Assembly (NCBI GenBank): GCA_007121655.1 | Contig: SKKD01000087.1 | Coordinates: 1-37,034, forward strand | Reading direction: 5' to 3' | Source of the DNA: Desulfonatronovibrio sp. | Lineage (GTDB): Bacteria > Desulfobacterota > Desulfovibrionia > Desulfovibrionales > Desulfonatronovibrionaceae | Length of the DNA stretch: 37,034 nt | Shown here: positions 9,406 through 16,742 of the stretch, one piece after another | Numbering within the stretch: position 1 is the stretch's first letter | How the letters are laid out: each line of letters begins with the position of its first letter | Notes under the pieces: model-generated | What the model saw: only the letters and a program-made list of their open reading frames with translations | Database searches by the model: none | Told to the model about the DNA's origin: nothing | Translations under genes and position numbers: made by a program

Positions 9406-10853
9406 TTTAATACCGCATTCAAAGCATTTTTCAGCTCTTGAACATCTTTGAAGGGGCTTTTGATCCCTTTCACTTCCTGATATGTTTCGTGGCCTTTTCC
9501 AGCCACTAACAGAGCGTCGCCCGGTTTCATGAAATTTACCGCCATTTCTATGGCTTTTCTGCGGTCCGGTTCAATGATGAGCTTTCTGCAGCCGTTTAAG
9601 CCTGGTCTTATATCTTCAATAATATCGATGGGTTCTTCATCCCTGGGATTATCCGAAGTCAGAAAGACAACATCAGACAATGAGGCAACGGCCATCCCCA
9701 TGAGCGGCCTTTTGGATTTATCCCTGTTGCCTCCGCATCCAAAGAGAACAATAAGTCTGTCAAAATCAAGAGACTTGAGGGAATGACAGACATTTTTCAA
9801 CGCGTCCGGTGTATGGGCATAATCCACGTAAATATCCAGATTGCATTCATTCTCGACTTTTTCCAGGCGGCCGGGAGTCTGTCCCGAAGCTTCAAGACAG
9901 ACAAAATGTTCCGGATCAAGGCCCAGAGACAGGGCAGCTCCCTGGGCTGCCAACAGATTGGAGCCGTTATGCCTGCCGGTAAGCTGTGAGTTGATGATCC
10001 ATTTTTTATCCCGATACAAGCACTCCATGGTTATTCCTGTCCGGTCATTTTGAAGAAGCCTGCCCTTTAATTTTACAGATCCTGATTCCCTGAAACCGAA
10101 ACTTATGGCCCCGGATATGGATTTTAAAAGTATTCTGCCATGTTCATCATCGGCGTTGATAACCGCCTTGAAGGACTCTTTTCTTTGAGGACTTAAGAAA
10201 AGCTTTGACTTGGCCTGAAAGTATTTCTGCATATCCTCATGAAAATCGAGATGATCCTGGGACAGGTTTGTGAACACTCCGGCGTCAAAATCTATCCCGG
10301 CAACCCTGTCCTGAGCAAGGGCATGTGAGGATACTTCCATTATTACCATTTCTACTCCGTCTTTGTCCATCAGGGAAAGCATTTCATGCAGTCTCAAGCA
10401 GTCAGGGGTGGTCATGGATGCCTCAATTACCTTGTCGGCCCAGCGGTAATTGACGGTCCCGATTGTTCCGGTCTTAAAGCCGCTGCTCTGGAGAATATGT
10501 TCTAGTAGATAGCTGGTTGTGGTCTTGCCGTTTGTTCCGGTAATGCCGATTATTGCAAGCTTTAATCTGTCAGTATTGTATAGAGCCCTGGCCAGCTCTC
10601 CCAGGGCAAGGGCAGGGTCTTCATGACCCAGTATTTTTTTGCCGGGAAACCTGTCAATCTCGGAGTAGTCGGCTATCACCCACGAGGCTCCTTTTTCCAG
10701 AGCGTCAGGAATAAACCGGGCCCCGTTGAACCTGGTTCCGGGCAGGGCAACGAAAATATCTCCGGGCTCAACAAGGCCTGAATGAGTTTTTACCGGCCTG
10801 CCTTTCCTGGCTTCGTTTATGAGTTGTGCAAAATCCATAATTCCACCTGTCAT
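9402..10853 (-). CDS. murE: UDP-MurNAc-L-Ala-D-Glu--meso-diaminopimelate ligase MurE
   Basis: Cytoplasmic Mur ligase adding the third stem residue. 483 residues. The P-loop is ITGTNGKTTTSYLLE (about 103-117), then MEVSSHAL and the YAHTPDAL motif. The motif DNPRDEEP in the C-terminal domain is the one known to select meso-diaminopimelate rather than lysine, so the peptidoglycan is predicted to be DAP-type. The ATG at 10853 overlaps the ftsI stop (4 bases). A second ATG at 10838 (MDFAQL) has a better-placed AGGTGG, so the true start may be five codons later. It overlaps murF by 4 bases. Confidence 0.96.
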   Translation of the reverse strand: MTGGIMDFAQLINEARKGRPVKTHSGLVEPGDIFVALPGTRFNGARFIPDALEKGASWVIADYSEIDRFPGKKILGHEDPALALGELARALYNTDRLKLAIIGITGTNGKTTTSYLLEHILQSSGFKTGTIGTVNYRWADKVIEASMTTPDCLRLHEMLSLMDKDGVEMVIMEVSSHALAQDRVAGIDFDAGVFTNLSQDHLDFHEDMQKYFQAKSKLFLSPQRKESFKAVINADDEHGRILLKSISGAISFGFRESGSVKLKGRLLQNDRTGITMECLYRDKKWIINSQLTGRHNGSNLLAAQGAALSLGLDPEHFVCLEASGQTPGRLEKVENECNLDIYVDYAHTPDALKNVCHSLKSLDFDRLIVLFGCGGNRDKSKRPLMGMAVASLSDVVFLTSDNPRDEEPIDIIEDIRPGLNGCRKLIIEPDRRKAIEMAVNFMKPGDALLVAGKGHETYQEVKGIKSPFKDVQELKNALNAVLK

Positions 10854-12805
10854 GATTCACTAAGGCGCAAGATTACCTTCCCGCCGTTCTCGCTAAAGCT
10901 TTCACCCGGTGCCGGAACCTGATCCCTGACCATTACTCCGCGGCCTTCAAGAACAGGGACAATCCCGGCGCGCAAGAGATTTTCCACTGCCTCCCTGAGA
11001 GATTCTCCACGCAAGTCGGGCATTTCATTTCCCGGGGGAACCCGGTCTCTTCTGTGGTTCACGTTGAACCTGGCATTTTCGGTTGACCTGTCTGTCTGGG
11101 CAGTCTCAATGACCTGGCCCGGAATATTTCTAAGTTTCAGACCCCGGCCTGAAGAAATGATACTGTTTCCAATCCCGGCAAATACAGGGGCAGCCACCAC
11201 TCCTCCATAATGCTGGGGAGAAGGTTCATCAATGATGGCCATTATCATATATTCAGGCTCAAGAGCCGGAATAAAGCCTACAAACGAAGCCACATATTTA
11301 TCGCCGTATCCTCCCCTGGGTGAAGCCTTTTGAGCGGTTCCGGTCTTTCCGCCCACTTCAACGCCGGATATTCTGGCCATGGTTCCTGTTCCGTCCATTT
11401 CAACCGAATCCCTGAGCATCGATAAAACCTGCCTGCTCACTTCCCTGGAAAAGACACTTTGTCCGGCAGGAGACTGCCTGCTGTCATCTCTGATCAGCTT
11501 AAGCTCGGTAAATCTGCCTTCATTGGCAAGGGTCAGATAAGCTCTGGCCAATTGCAGAGTGGTGGAGGCCATGCCCTGTCCAAAGGAAATTGCAGCCAGA
11601 TCCATCTTGCTCCAGGCATGGGGAGGTCTTAATATCCCCCTTCCCTGTCCGGGGATGGGCAGATTTGTACCAGTTGTAAACCCGAGCCTGTCAAGATATT
11701 GAAAATACTGATCCTGTCCAAGGTCAAGACCGATTTTAGCCGAGCAGATATTGCTGGAATACCTGAGTACTCTGTTAAGGGTAAGCCAGCCGTGTCCCTT
11801 GACGTCCTTTATTTCGTTTCTGCCCAGACGCCACCTTCCATTTTCACAAAAATACAGAGAGTCGCTTTTTGCGATTCCCTCTTCCAGAGCAGCAGCCATT
11901 AGAAAAGGCTTCAGTGTAGAACCGGGTTCGATGAGATCCACCGCCGCCCTGTTGCGCCAGATTGAAGAATGAGAACGCTGAAAATTATTGGGATCAAAAA
12001 ATGGATAAGAAGCCCACGCCAGAATTTCTCCGCTGGGAACATGAACCACGAGAGATATGCCGGAGACGCCGTTGTGGCTTGTTACAGCTGACGCCAGATA
12101 TCTTTCTGCAGCGAATTGAATCTCAGAGTCAATAGTCAGCACCACGTCCTGACCGTCCATCTTCCTGGTGGGATCCTGGGGCAAAAGAGACATCTTGTGT
12201 CCGGAAGCATCCCTTTGCAGGACAATAATCATTTCCGCGCCGGCAAGCTCTTCATTGAGGGACCTCTCCAGGCCCTCGAGTCCCTGATTGTCGATGCCCA
12301 CAAAGCCCAGAACCTGTCCCAGCATGTGTCCCCTGGGGTAAACCCTGGAATGTTCGTCTATGATGAATACTCCGGGAATATTTAGCTCGGCCAGTCTATG
12401 TGCTGTTCTGTCGCTGACCTTTCTTGTAATCCAGACAAAATTCCTTTTCTGATTCAAAAGGGTCTTCATCCGGTTGGGGTCATCCTCCAAAACAGCGGCA
12501 AGGTCAATGGCGGCAGAATGGTTATTCTCAATCAGAAAAGGATTGGCGTATACAGATTTGCTTCTGACACTTTGCGCAAGAACTACATTGTTCCGGTCGA
12601 ATATCTCTCCTCTTTTTCCGGTGATCTTTTCCCTGCTGTAATATTGGCGGTCGGCCATGGCAGCCAGTTCTTCCCCCTGGATGACCTGTACAAACAGGGC
12701 TCTGCACCATAAACCCATCCAGGCAATAGCAAACAGGCCAAGGATCAGGATAATCTTTATCCTTGTTCTGTCTTTTACCTTACTTTTGGGAATTACTTTA
12801 GCCAT
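10850..12805 (-). CDS. ftsI: Septal class B penicillin-binding protein FtsI (PBP3) with PASTA domain
   Basis: Bitopic inner-membrane D,D-transpeptidase that crosslinks septal peptidoglycan, partner of FtsW. 651 residues. It has a basic N-tail, a membrane segment (about 17-40) and a PBP dimerisation region (RGEIFDRN, 65-72). In the transpeptidase domain the catalytic S296-T-L-K299, SSN (350-352) and KTGT (487-490) are all intact. A single PASTA domain occupies about 593-651 (MPDLRGESLREAVENLL onward). PASTA-bearing FtsI is known from several Gram-negative lineages outside the enterics. It follows ftsL after 6 bases and overlaps murE by 4. Confidence 0.96.
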   Translation of the reverse strand: MAKVIPKSKVKDRTRIKIILILGLFAIAWMGLWCRALFVQVIQGEELAAMADRQYYSREKITGKRGEIFDRNNVVLAQSVRSKSVYANPFLIENNHSAAIDLAAVLEDDPNRMKTLLNQKRNFVWITRKVSDRTAHRLAELNIPGVFIIDEHSRVYPRGHMLGQVLGFVGIDNQGLEGLERSLNEELAGAEMIIVLQRDASGHKMSLLPQDPTRKMDGQDVVLTIDSEIQFAAERYLASAVTSHNGVSGISLVVHVPSGEILAWASYPFFDPNNFQRSHSSIWRNRAAVDLIEPGSTLKPFLMAAALEEGIAKSDSLYFCENGRWRLGRNEIKDVKGHGWLTLNRVLRYSSNICSAKIGLDLGQDQYFQYLDRLGFTTGTNLPIPGQGRGILRPPHAWSKMDLAAISFGQGMASTTLQLARAYLTLANEGRFTELKLIRDDSRQSPAGQSVFSREVSRQVLSMLRDSVEMDGTGTMARISGVEVGGKTGTAQKASPRGGYGDKYVASFVGFIPALEPEYMIMAIIDEPSPQHYGGVVAAPVFAGIGNSIISSGRGLKLRNIPGQVIETAQTDRSTENARFNVNHRRDRVPPGNEMPDLRGESLREAVENLLRAGIVPVLEGRGVMVRDQVPAPGESFSENGGKVILRLSES

Positions 12806-12811
12806 TTGTCA

Positions 12812-13093
12812 TTAATCCCGGATTTTTCTGATTTGACTGTCTGCCGGGGTGGACATGCCCATTGCCTCACCTAACTCTTTCAGCCTGTAAGGCGAAAGCA
12901 GGTTGTTTTTTTCTATGGTCAGCTTTGTCCTTAACTCCTGGTTCTCCTGGTATTGGTTTTGAAGCCTCTGCATCTGATAAGACAGGTCAACCCTTTCAAT
13001 ATTCACCCACACCTTGGCCAGAGCCAGCAAAAAGGTCAGAGCCAGAACTATTGCCAGCCAACCCCATGACCGGAATCCGGTTTTTTTGCTCAT
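12812..13093 (-). CDS. ftsL: Cell division protein FtsL
   Basis: Small bitopic divisome protein that forms a coiled-coil complex with FtsQ and FtsB. 93 residues: short cytoplasmic tail, one membrane segment (about 11-32), then a helical stretch rich in Q/E/L/K (about 33-75) consistent with a coiled coil, ending in a polar tail. Sequence similarity within this family is low, so the call rests on size, topology and the position between rsmH and ftsI, where ftsL is normally found. It lies 47 bases downstream of rsmH and 6 bases before ftsI. Confidence 0.88.
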   Translation of the reverse strand: MSKKTGFRSWGWLAIVLALTFLLALAKVWVNIERVDLSYQMQRLQNQYQENQELRTKLTIEKNNLLSPYRLKELGEAMGMSTPADSQIRKIRD

Positions 13094-13140
13094 GTTCAGG
13101 AATTCCTTTTATCCGCCTTTGCCTTCAATCTCTTGCTTTC

Positions 13141-14079
13141 TTAAATCTTTTCCGCGGCTCTAAGTTTGGCGCTTCTGCTTCTGGAATTTTCCCTGATCTC
13201 CTCTTCTGATGGAATAAGAGGCTTTTTGGTTAATATTTTTAACTTTTTCTCATGGCCGCACCCGCAAACAGGATATCCCGGAGGACATAAACAGCCCGAA
13301 GCTTCGCGCTTAAAAAAATGTTTAACAATCCTATCCTCCAGGGAATGGAAGGATATGACGACGATCCTCGCTCCCGGGCCAAGCTGGTCAACTATTTTAT
13401 TTAAGAAAAATTCCAGGTTTTCAAGTTCTTTATTCACAGCTATGCGCAATGCCTGAAAGGTCTTGGTTGCCGGATGATTTCTGGCCAGAGCCCTTCTTTT
13501 TGCAGGGTAGGCATTTTCAACTATCTCTGCCAGTTCAAGTGTCGTACGGATTCCCTTTTTTTCCCGGGCATCAATTATTGCCCTGGCAACCCTTCCAGCC
13601 ATAGGTTCTTCACCATATTGACCGATTATTCTTTTCAGCTCGAAGTAGGATATCTTTTCCAGAAGACGGGCGGCTGAAACAAATCCCGCACCTTTGCCCA
13701 TTCTCATGTCCAAAGGTCCGTCTATGATGAAACTGAATCCCTTCTCCGCCTTTTCAAGCTGCAGGGAAGATACCCCGAGATCAAGTACAGCTCCGTCCAG
13801 CTTATCCCATTCAAGCTTCTCCTGATAGTAATCAAAATTTCTGTATGAATCCTGAAAAATAAATGTCCTGTCTTCAAATTCAGCCAGTCTTTCTCTGGAC
13901 AGGTTAACAGCATCCAGGTCAAGGTCAGTGCCCAGAACAAAGCACTCTCCGCCGCAGGCTTCCAGAATCTTCAGGGCATGCCCTCCGAGCCCGAGTGTAC
14001 CGTCAAGATATCTTCCACCAGGACGGGGTCTTAGAAAATCAATGACCTCCCGGGCCATTACAGTTTGATGAATGCTCAT
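13141..14079 (-). CDS. rsmH: 16S rRNA (cytosine1402-N4)-methyltransferase RsmH
   Basis: SAM-dependent methylase that makes N4-methylcytosine at 16S rRNA position 1402 (formerly MraW). 312 residues, normal size. The SAM-binding glycine motif reads GTLGLGGHA (28-36). Further family motifs are DGAVLDLGVSSLQLE, FSFIIDGPLDMRM and, near the C-terminus, VISFHSLEDRIVKHFF. A CxCP-like segment (CLCPPGYPVCGCG) is also typical of RsmH. Second gene of the dcw cluster, starting 2 bases after the mraZ stop. Confidence 0.97.
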   Translation of the reverse strand: MSIHQTVMAREVIDFLRPRPGGRYLDGTLGLGGHALKILEACGGECFVLGTDLDLDAVNLSRERLAEFEDRTFIFQDSYRNFDYYQEKLEWDKLDGAVLDLGVSSLQLEKAEKGFSFIIDGPLDMRMGKGAGFVSAARLLEKISYFELKRIIGQYGEEPMAGRVARAIIDAREKKGIRTTLELAEIVENAYPAKRRALARNHPATKTFQALRIAVNKELENLEFFLNKIVDQLGPGARIVVISFHSLEDRIVKHFFKREASGCLCPPGYPVCGCGHEKKLKILTKKPLIPSEEEIRENSRSRSAKLRAAEKI

Positions 14080-14081
14080 AA

Positions 14082-14537
14082 TTAAAGTCTGAGTTCAAAA
14101 CCGTTTACAGCCAGGGAATCCATTATTTCGTCAAAATCCTGCTCCATTTTTCTTCGCTGTTCTTCAAACCTGGACAAAGCCCAGATTTCGAATTTTCTGC
14201 CGACTCCCGCCAGGATAACTTCCTTATTAATTTCAGCGTATGAACGCAGATATGGAGGGACCAGAATTCTTCCCTGCTTATCAAGGGTGACCGGTGATGC
14301 TCCGGATATAAAAAATCTGTGAAAATCCCTGAATTTTCTGTTGGCCATATTCAATTTACCAAAGCTCTTCTCAATTTCCTCCCATTCAGGAAAAGGGTAG
14401 GCCACAACACAATCATCAAAGTTTGTAATCATGATGTTGCCGTCTGGTGACTTTTCCATTATCTTATCCCTAAATTCGGGAGGCAGCATTAGCCTGCCCT
14501 TGGGATCGATGCTTCTTTGGCTGTGTCCTCTGAACAT
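14082..14537 (-). CDS. mraZ: Transcriptional regulator MraZ
   Basis: DNA-binding AbrB/SpoVT-like protein that represses its own dcw operon in bacteria where it has been studied. 151 residues with the two expected swapped-hairpin repeats: DPKGRLMLPPEFRD (12-25) and DKQGRILVPPYLRS (about 86-99). The start (MFRGHSQ) is fixed by family alignment. No usable ribosome site precedes it, because the bases upstream are taken by three direct repeats that look like MraZ's own operator. First gene of the cluster. Confidence 0.96.
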   Translation of the reverse strand: MFRGHSQRSIDPKGRLMLPPEFRDKIMEKSPDGNIMITNFDDCVVAYPFPEWEEIEKSFGKLNMANRKFRDFHRFFISGASPVTLDKQGRILVPPYLRSYAEINKEVILAGVGRKFEIWALSRFEEQRRKMEQDFDEIMDSLAVNGFELRL

Positions 14538-14541
14538 ATTT

Positions 14542-14571
14542 TATTAACCACTATTTACCACAATTTACCAC
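14542..14571 (-). promoter_or_regulatory. Predicted MraZ operator: three 10-base direct repeats
   Basis: On the minus strand GTGGTAAATT, GTGGTAAATA and GTGGTTAATA follow one another with an exact 10-base period, ending 4 bases before the mraZ ATG. Known MraZ sites are short G-rich boxes (for example TGGGN in E. coli) repeated at about one helical turn upstream of mraZ, so position, spacing and sequence agree. The third copy is slightly diverged. Confidence 0.8.
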
Positions 14572-14590
14572 CTGATTTCACTTTAGGCAA
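14562..14590 (-). promoter_or_regulatory. Candidate promoter of the dcw operon
   Basis: TTGCCT (14590-14585) and TAAATT (14567-14562) on the minus strand are separated by 17 bases, each 4/6 matches to sigma-70 hexamers. The -10 lies inside the first MraZ repeat, which would explain repression by steric block. A transcript from here would have a leader of only about 18 bases. A nearby TTGACT at 14601-14596 has no good -10 partner. Confidence 0.4.
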
Positions 14591-14838
14591 GGAAAAGTCA
14601 AGAAGAAAAAGTATTATCGTTAATATTTATTTTGCATTTAATAAGCTCAAACAGGTAAGCAGCTTAATTATTTGAGATTATTTTCAATAATTTTTTTTGA
14701 TATTTTTATCATTTAATAATTTTATTTTTAATGAAGACAGCCAGTCATTGATTTAACAGTTTTAATCAGGCAAGAGCGCTTTCTAAAATGAAAACTAAAG
14801 TAGTTTTTAAGCACTACTCTTGATTTCAGGAGATTAAC
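14591..14838. other. AT-rich divergent spacer between mraZ and pyk
   Basis: This is the rest of the 301-base divergent region between mraZ and pyk. The part at 14620-14730 is almost entirely A/T and could act as UP-element sequence for either direction. AGTAGT at 14799-14804 and ACTACT at 14813-14818 form a small inverted repeat just before pyk. A TAAAAT at 14784-14789 could be a -10, but no convincing -35 pairs with it. An 11-codon reading frame from ATG at 14788 has no clear ribosome site. Confidence 0.4.
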
Positions 14839-16245
14839 ATGCATACCAAAATAATCGTCACTATCGGCCCTTCGACCCGGGACAAACATATCCTCATAGG
14901 CCTGATCCAGAGAGGGGTCCGGATTTTTCGCTTAAACTTTTCTCATGGCTCCGCCGATGATTTCAAGGAAATATTCAATAGAATCAGAGAGGTTGAAAAG
15001 GAGACCGGAACCAGCCTGACAATTCTTCAGGATCTTTCCGGTCCCAAGATACGGACCGGGGACCTCAAAGAATCGCCCATGACCGTTAATGCAGGAGACG
15101 AGATATATATGGGGCCTTCTGAATTTCAGGACGAACATTCCCAGTATATCCCTTTTGATCATCCAAATATCCTGGCGGACATCGATATGGGGGATATCGT
15201 CCGGGTCAGCGACGGGGGGCTGAAGTTTGAAGTGACCGGCCTGAGTAAAAAAGCCGTCAGGCTCAGGGCGGAAGATACAGGGATAATCAGTTCGCGCAAG
15301 GGCGTCTCTTTTCCAGGAATCAAAACATCCATTTCCGCACTTACCGACAAAGACAAAATCGACCTTGTAGAGGGCCTTAAGCTCGGTATCGATGCGGTAG
15401 CCCTGTCTTTTGTTCAGGACCCGGAAGATATTGCCGAAGCCAAAGACATCATTGAAGAACAGGGTAAGTGGATTCCGGTGGTCGCAAAACTGGAAAGGGA
15501 AATAGCACTAAACAGGCTGGAAGAAATAATTGATATCAGTGACGCTGTCATGGTTGCCAGAGGTGACCTCGGTCTGGAATGTCCTCTGCCTTCTTTACCC
15601 ACTCTCCAAAAAAGAATTATTTCATCATGCAACGATGCCGCCACTCCAGTCATAGTAGCAACTCAAATGCTTTTATCCATGGTCCACAATCCCATGCCCA
15701 CCCGGGCCGAGACTACCGACATTGCCAATGCTGTTCTGGATGGGGCTGATTGCCTTATGCTCTCCGAAGAAACAGCCATCGGGCAATATCCATTGGAATG
15801 TGTCGGATACATGGGAGAAATCGCTGAAGAGGCTGAAAAGCTTTTTTTCGAAAAAGGAAGCAGTCCTGTCAAGCCAGGCAGAGAAGGAGGAGAAACATTT
15901 CTGGCTTTCGCTGCTTGTCTCATGGCCCAGAAAGTCAACGCCAAAGCGCTGGTGGCCCACACTGATTCCGGCTTTACCGCAAGGCTTATAAGTTCATGCA
16001 GGCCGATTCAACCAATTTACGGCCTCAGCCCAAACGTGAACATGCAGAAGTATATGAACTTCTCCTGGGGGGTGACATCAATAAACATTCCGGAAGAACC
16101 CCAGGATCATTTGCTTAGAACAGAAAAATTCGTTGAAAACAATCCTGATTTTATTTCCGGCGACAAGCTGGTCATCACAGCAGGACATCCCAAGCTCGGG
16201 CAGGAAAGATCTCTTACAAACCTATTGAAAATATATAGAAAATAG
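14839..16245 (+). CDS. pyk: Pyruvate kinase
   Basis: Glycolytic enzyme converting phosphoenolpyruvate and ADP to pyruvate and ATP. 468 residues, normal bacterial length. It begins KIIVTIGPSTRDKH, has the RLNFSHG motif (about 30-36), DLSGPKIRTG, the catalytic lysine region VAKLEREIAL, VMVARGDLGLE, and MLSEETAIGQYP around the potassium/metal site. The C-terminal domain is present. The ribosome site AGGAG lies 6 bases before the ATG. It is divergent from the dcw operon and convergent with queD; a bulged hairpin follows the stop. Confidence 0.97.
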   Translation: MHTKIIVTIGPSTRDKHILIGLIQRGVRIFRLNFSHGSADDFKEIFNRIREVEKETGTSLTILQDLSGPKIRTGDLKESPMTVNAGDEIYMGPSEFQDEHSQYIPFDHPNILADIDMGDIVRVSDGGLKFEVTGLSKKAVRLRAEDTGIISSRKGVSFPGIKTSISALTDKDKIDLVEGLKLGIDAVALSFVQDPEDIAEAKDIIEEQGKWIPVVAKLEREIALNRLEEIIDISDAVMVARGDLGLECPLPSLPTLQKRIISSCNDAATPVIVATQMLLSMVHNPMPTRAETTDIANAVLDGADCLMLSEETAIGQYPLECVGYMGEIAEEAEKLFFEKGSSPVKPGREGGETFLAFAACLMAQKVNAKALVAHTDSGFTARLISSCRPIQPIYGLSPNVNMQKYMNFSWGVTSINIPEEPQDHLLRTEKFVENNPDFISGDKLVITAGHPKLGQERSLTNLLKIYRK

Positions 16246-16250
16246 CAGAG

Positions 16251-16286
16251 AGACCACCTGTTGCGTATATGTTTCTTCAGGTGTCT
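16251..16286. terminator. Hairpin between convergent pyk and queD (possible terminator)
   Basis: AGACCACCTG (16251-16260) can pair with CAGGTGTCT (16278-16286) with one bulged C and a 17-base loop. It lies 5 bases after the pyk stop. There is no clear T-run on either strand, so intrinsic termination is uncertain. Confidence 0.4.
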
Positions 16287-16301
16287 GCCGGCTTGATTGA
16301 T

Positions 16302-16688
16302 TTATACTTCCCGGTAATAGGCTCTGGAAGAGTCCTTTTCAGCTACCATTACCCAGACTAGTTCAACCTTATTCCCTGGAAGGAGAAACTTCAGCCGGTC
16401 GTAAATAAATTTGGCCAGGTTTTCCGAAGACGGATTGATCTTTCGAAAATATTCATGTTCGTTCAGGTGCTTATGATCAAGTTCGTCTAGAACGCCTGCC
16501 AATTTATTTTTTAAATCCTTAAAATCCATCAGCATGCCTGTATCGGGTTCAAGCTTTTTCCCTTTAACTTCCACCTCAACCAGAAAATTGTGTCCGTGAA
16601 GGCCTTCGCATTTTCCCCCGTAATTCAGCAACTGATGAGAAGAACTGAAATCAGAACTTACCCTGAGGCTCCATTGCGCTTCCAACAT
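16302..16688 (-). CDS. queD: 6-carboxy-tetrahydropterin synthase QueD (PTPS family)
   Basis: Zinc enzyme of the 6-pyruvoyl-tetrahydropterin synthase fold that, in the QueD branch, makes 6-carboxy-5,6,7,8-tetrahydropterin for queuosine. 128 residues, normal for QueD. Zinc ligands His18 (SSHQL), His31 and His33 (GLHGHNF) are present, as are catalytic Cys27, the LDHKHLNE motif and a C-terminal glutamate (AEKDSSRAYY). The spacing of C27 from HGH fits QueD. The ribosome site AGGAG is 6 bases before the ATG. It lies 54 bases downstream of dnaE on the same strand and may be co-transcribed. No other que gene is in the window. Confidence 0.9.
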   Translation of the reverse strand: MLEAQWSLRVSSDFSSSHQLLNYGGKCEGLHGHNFLVEVEVKGKKLEPDTGMLMDFKDLKNKLAGVLDELDHKHLNEHEYFRKINPSSENLAKFIYDRLKFLLPGNKVELVWVMVAEKDSSRAYYREV

Positions 16689-16742
16689 ATCCGACTCCTG
16701 TCTTGTCTTTTTGTTTTTGCTTTCCCGGGAGCAGCTTGCAGT

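Noticed and set aside
14788-14823. 11-codon leader peptide before pyk
   Set aside because: No ribosome site and no codon pattern that would suggest attenuation; likely chance.
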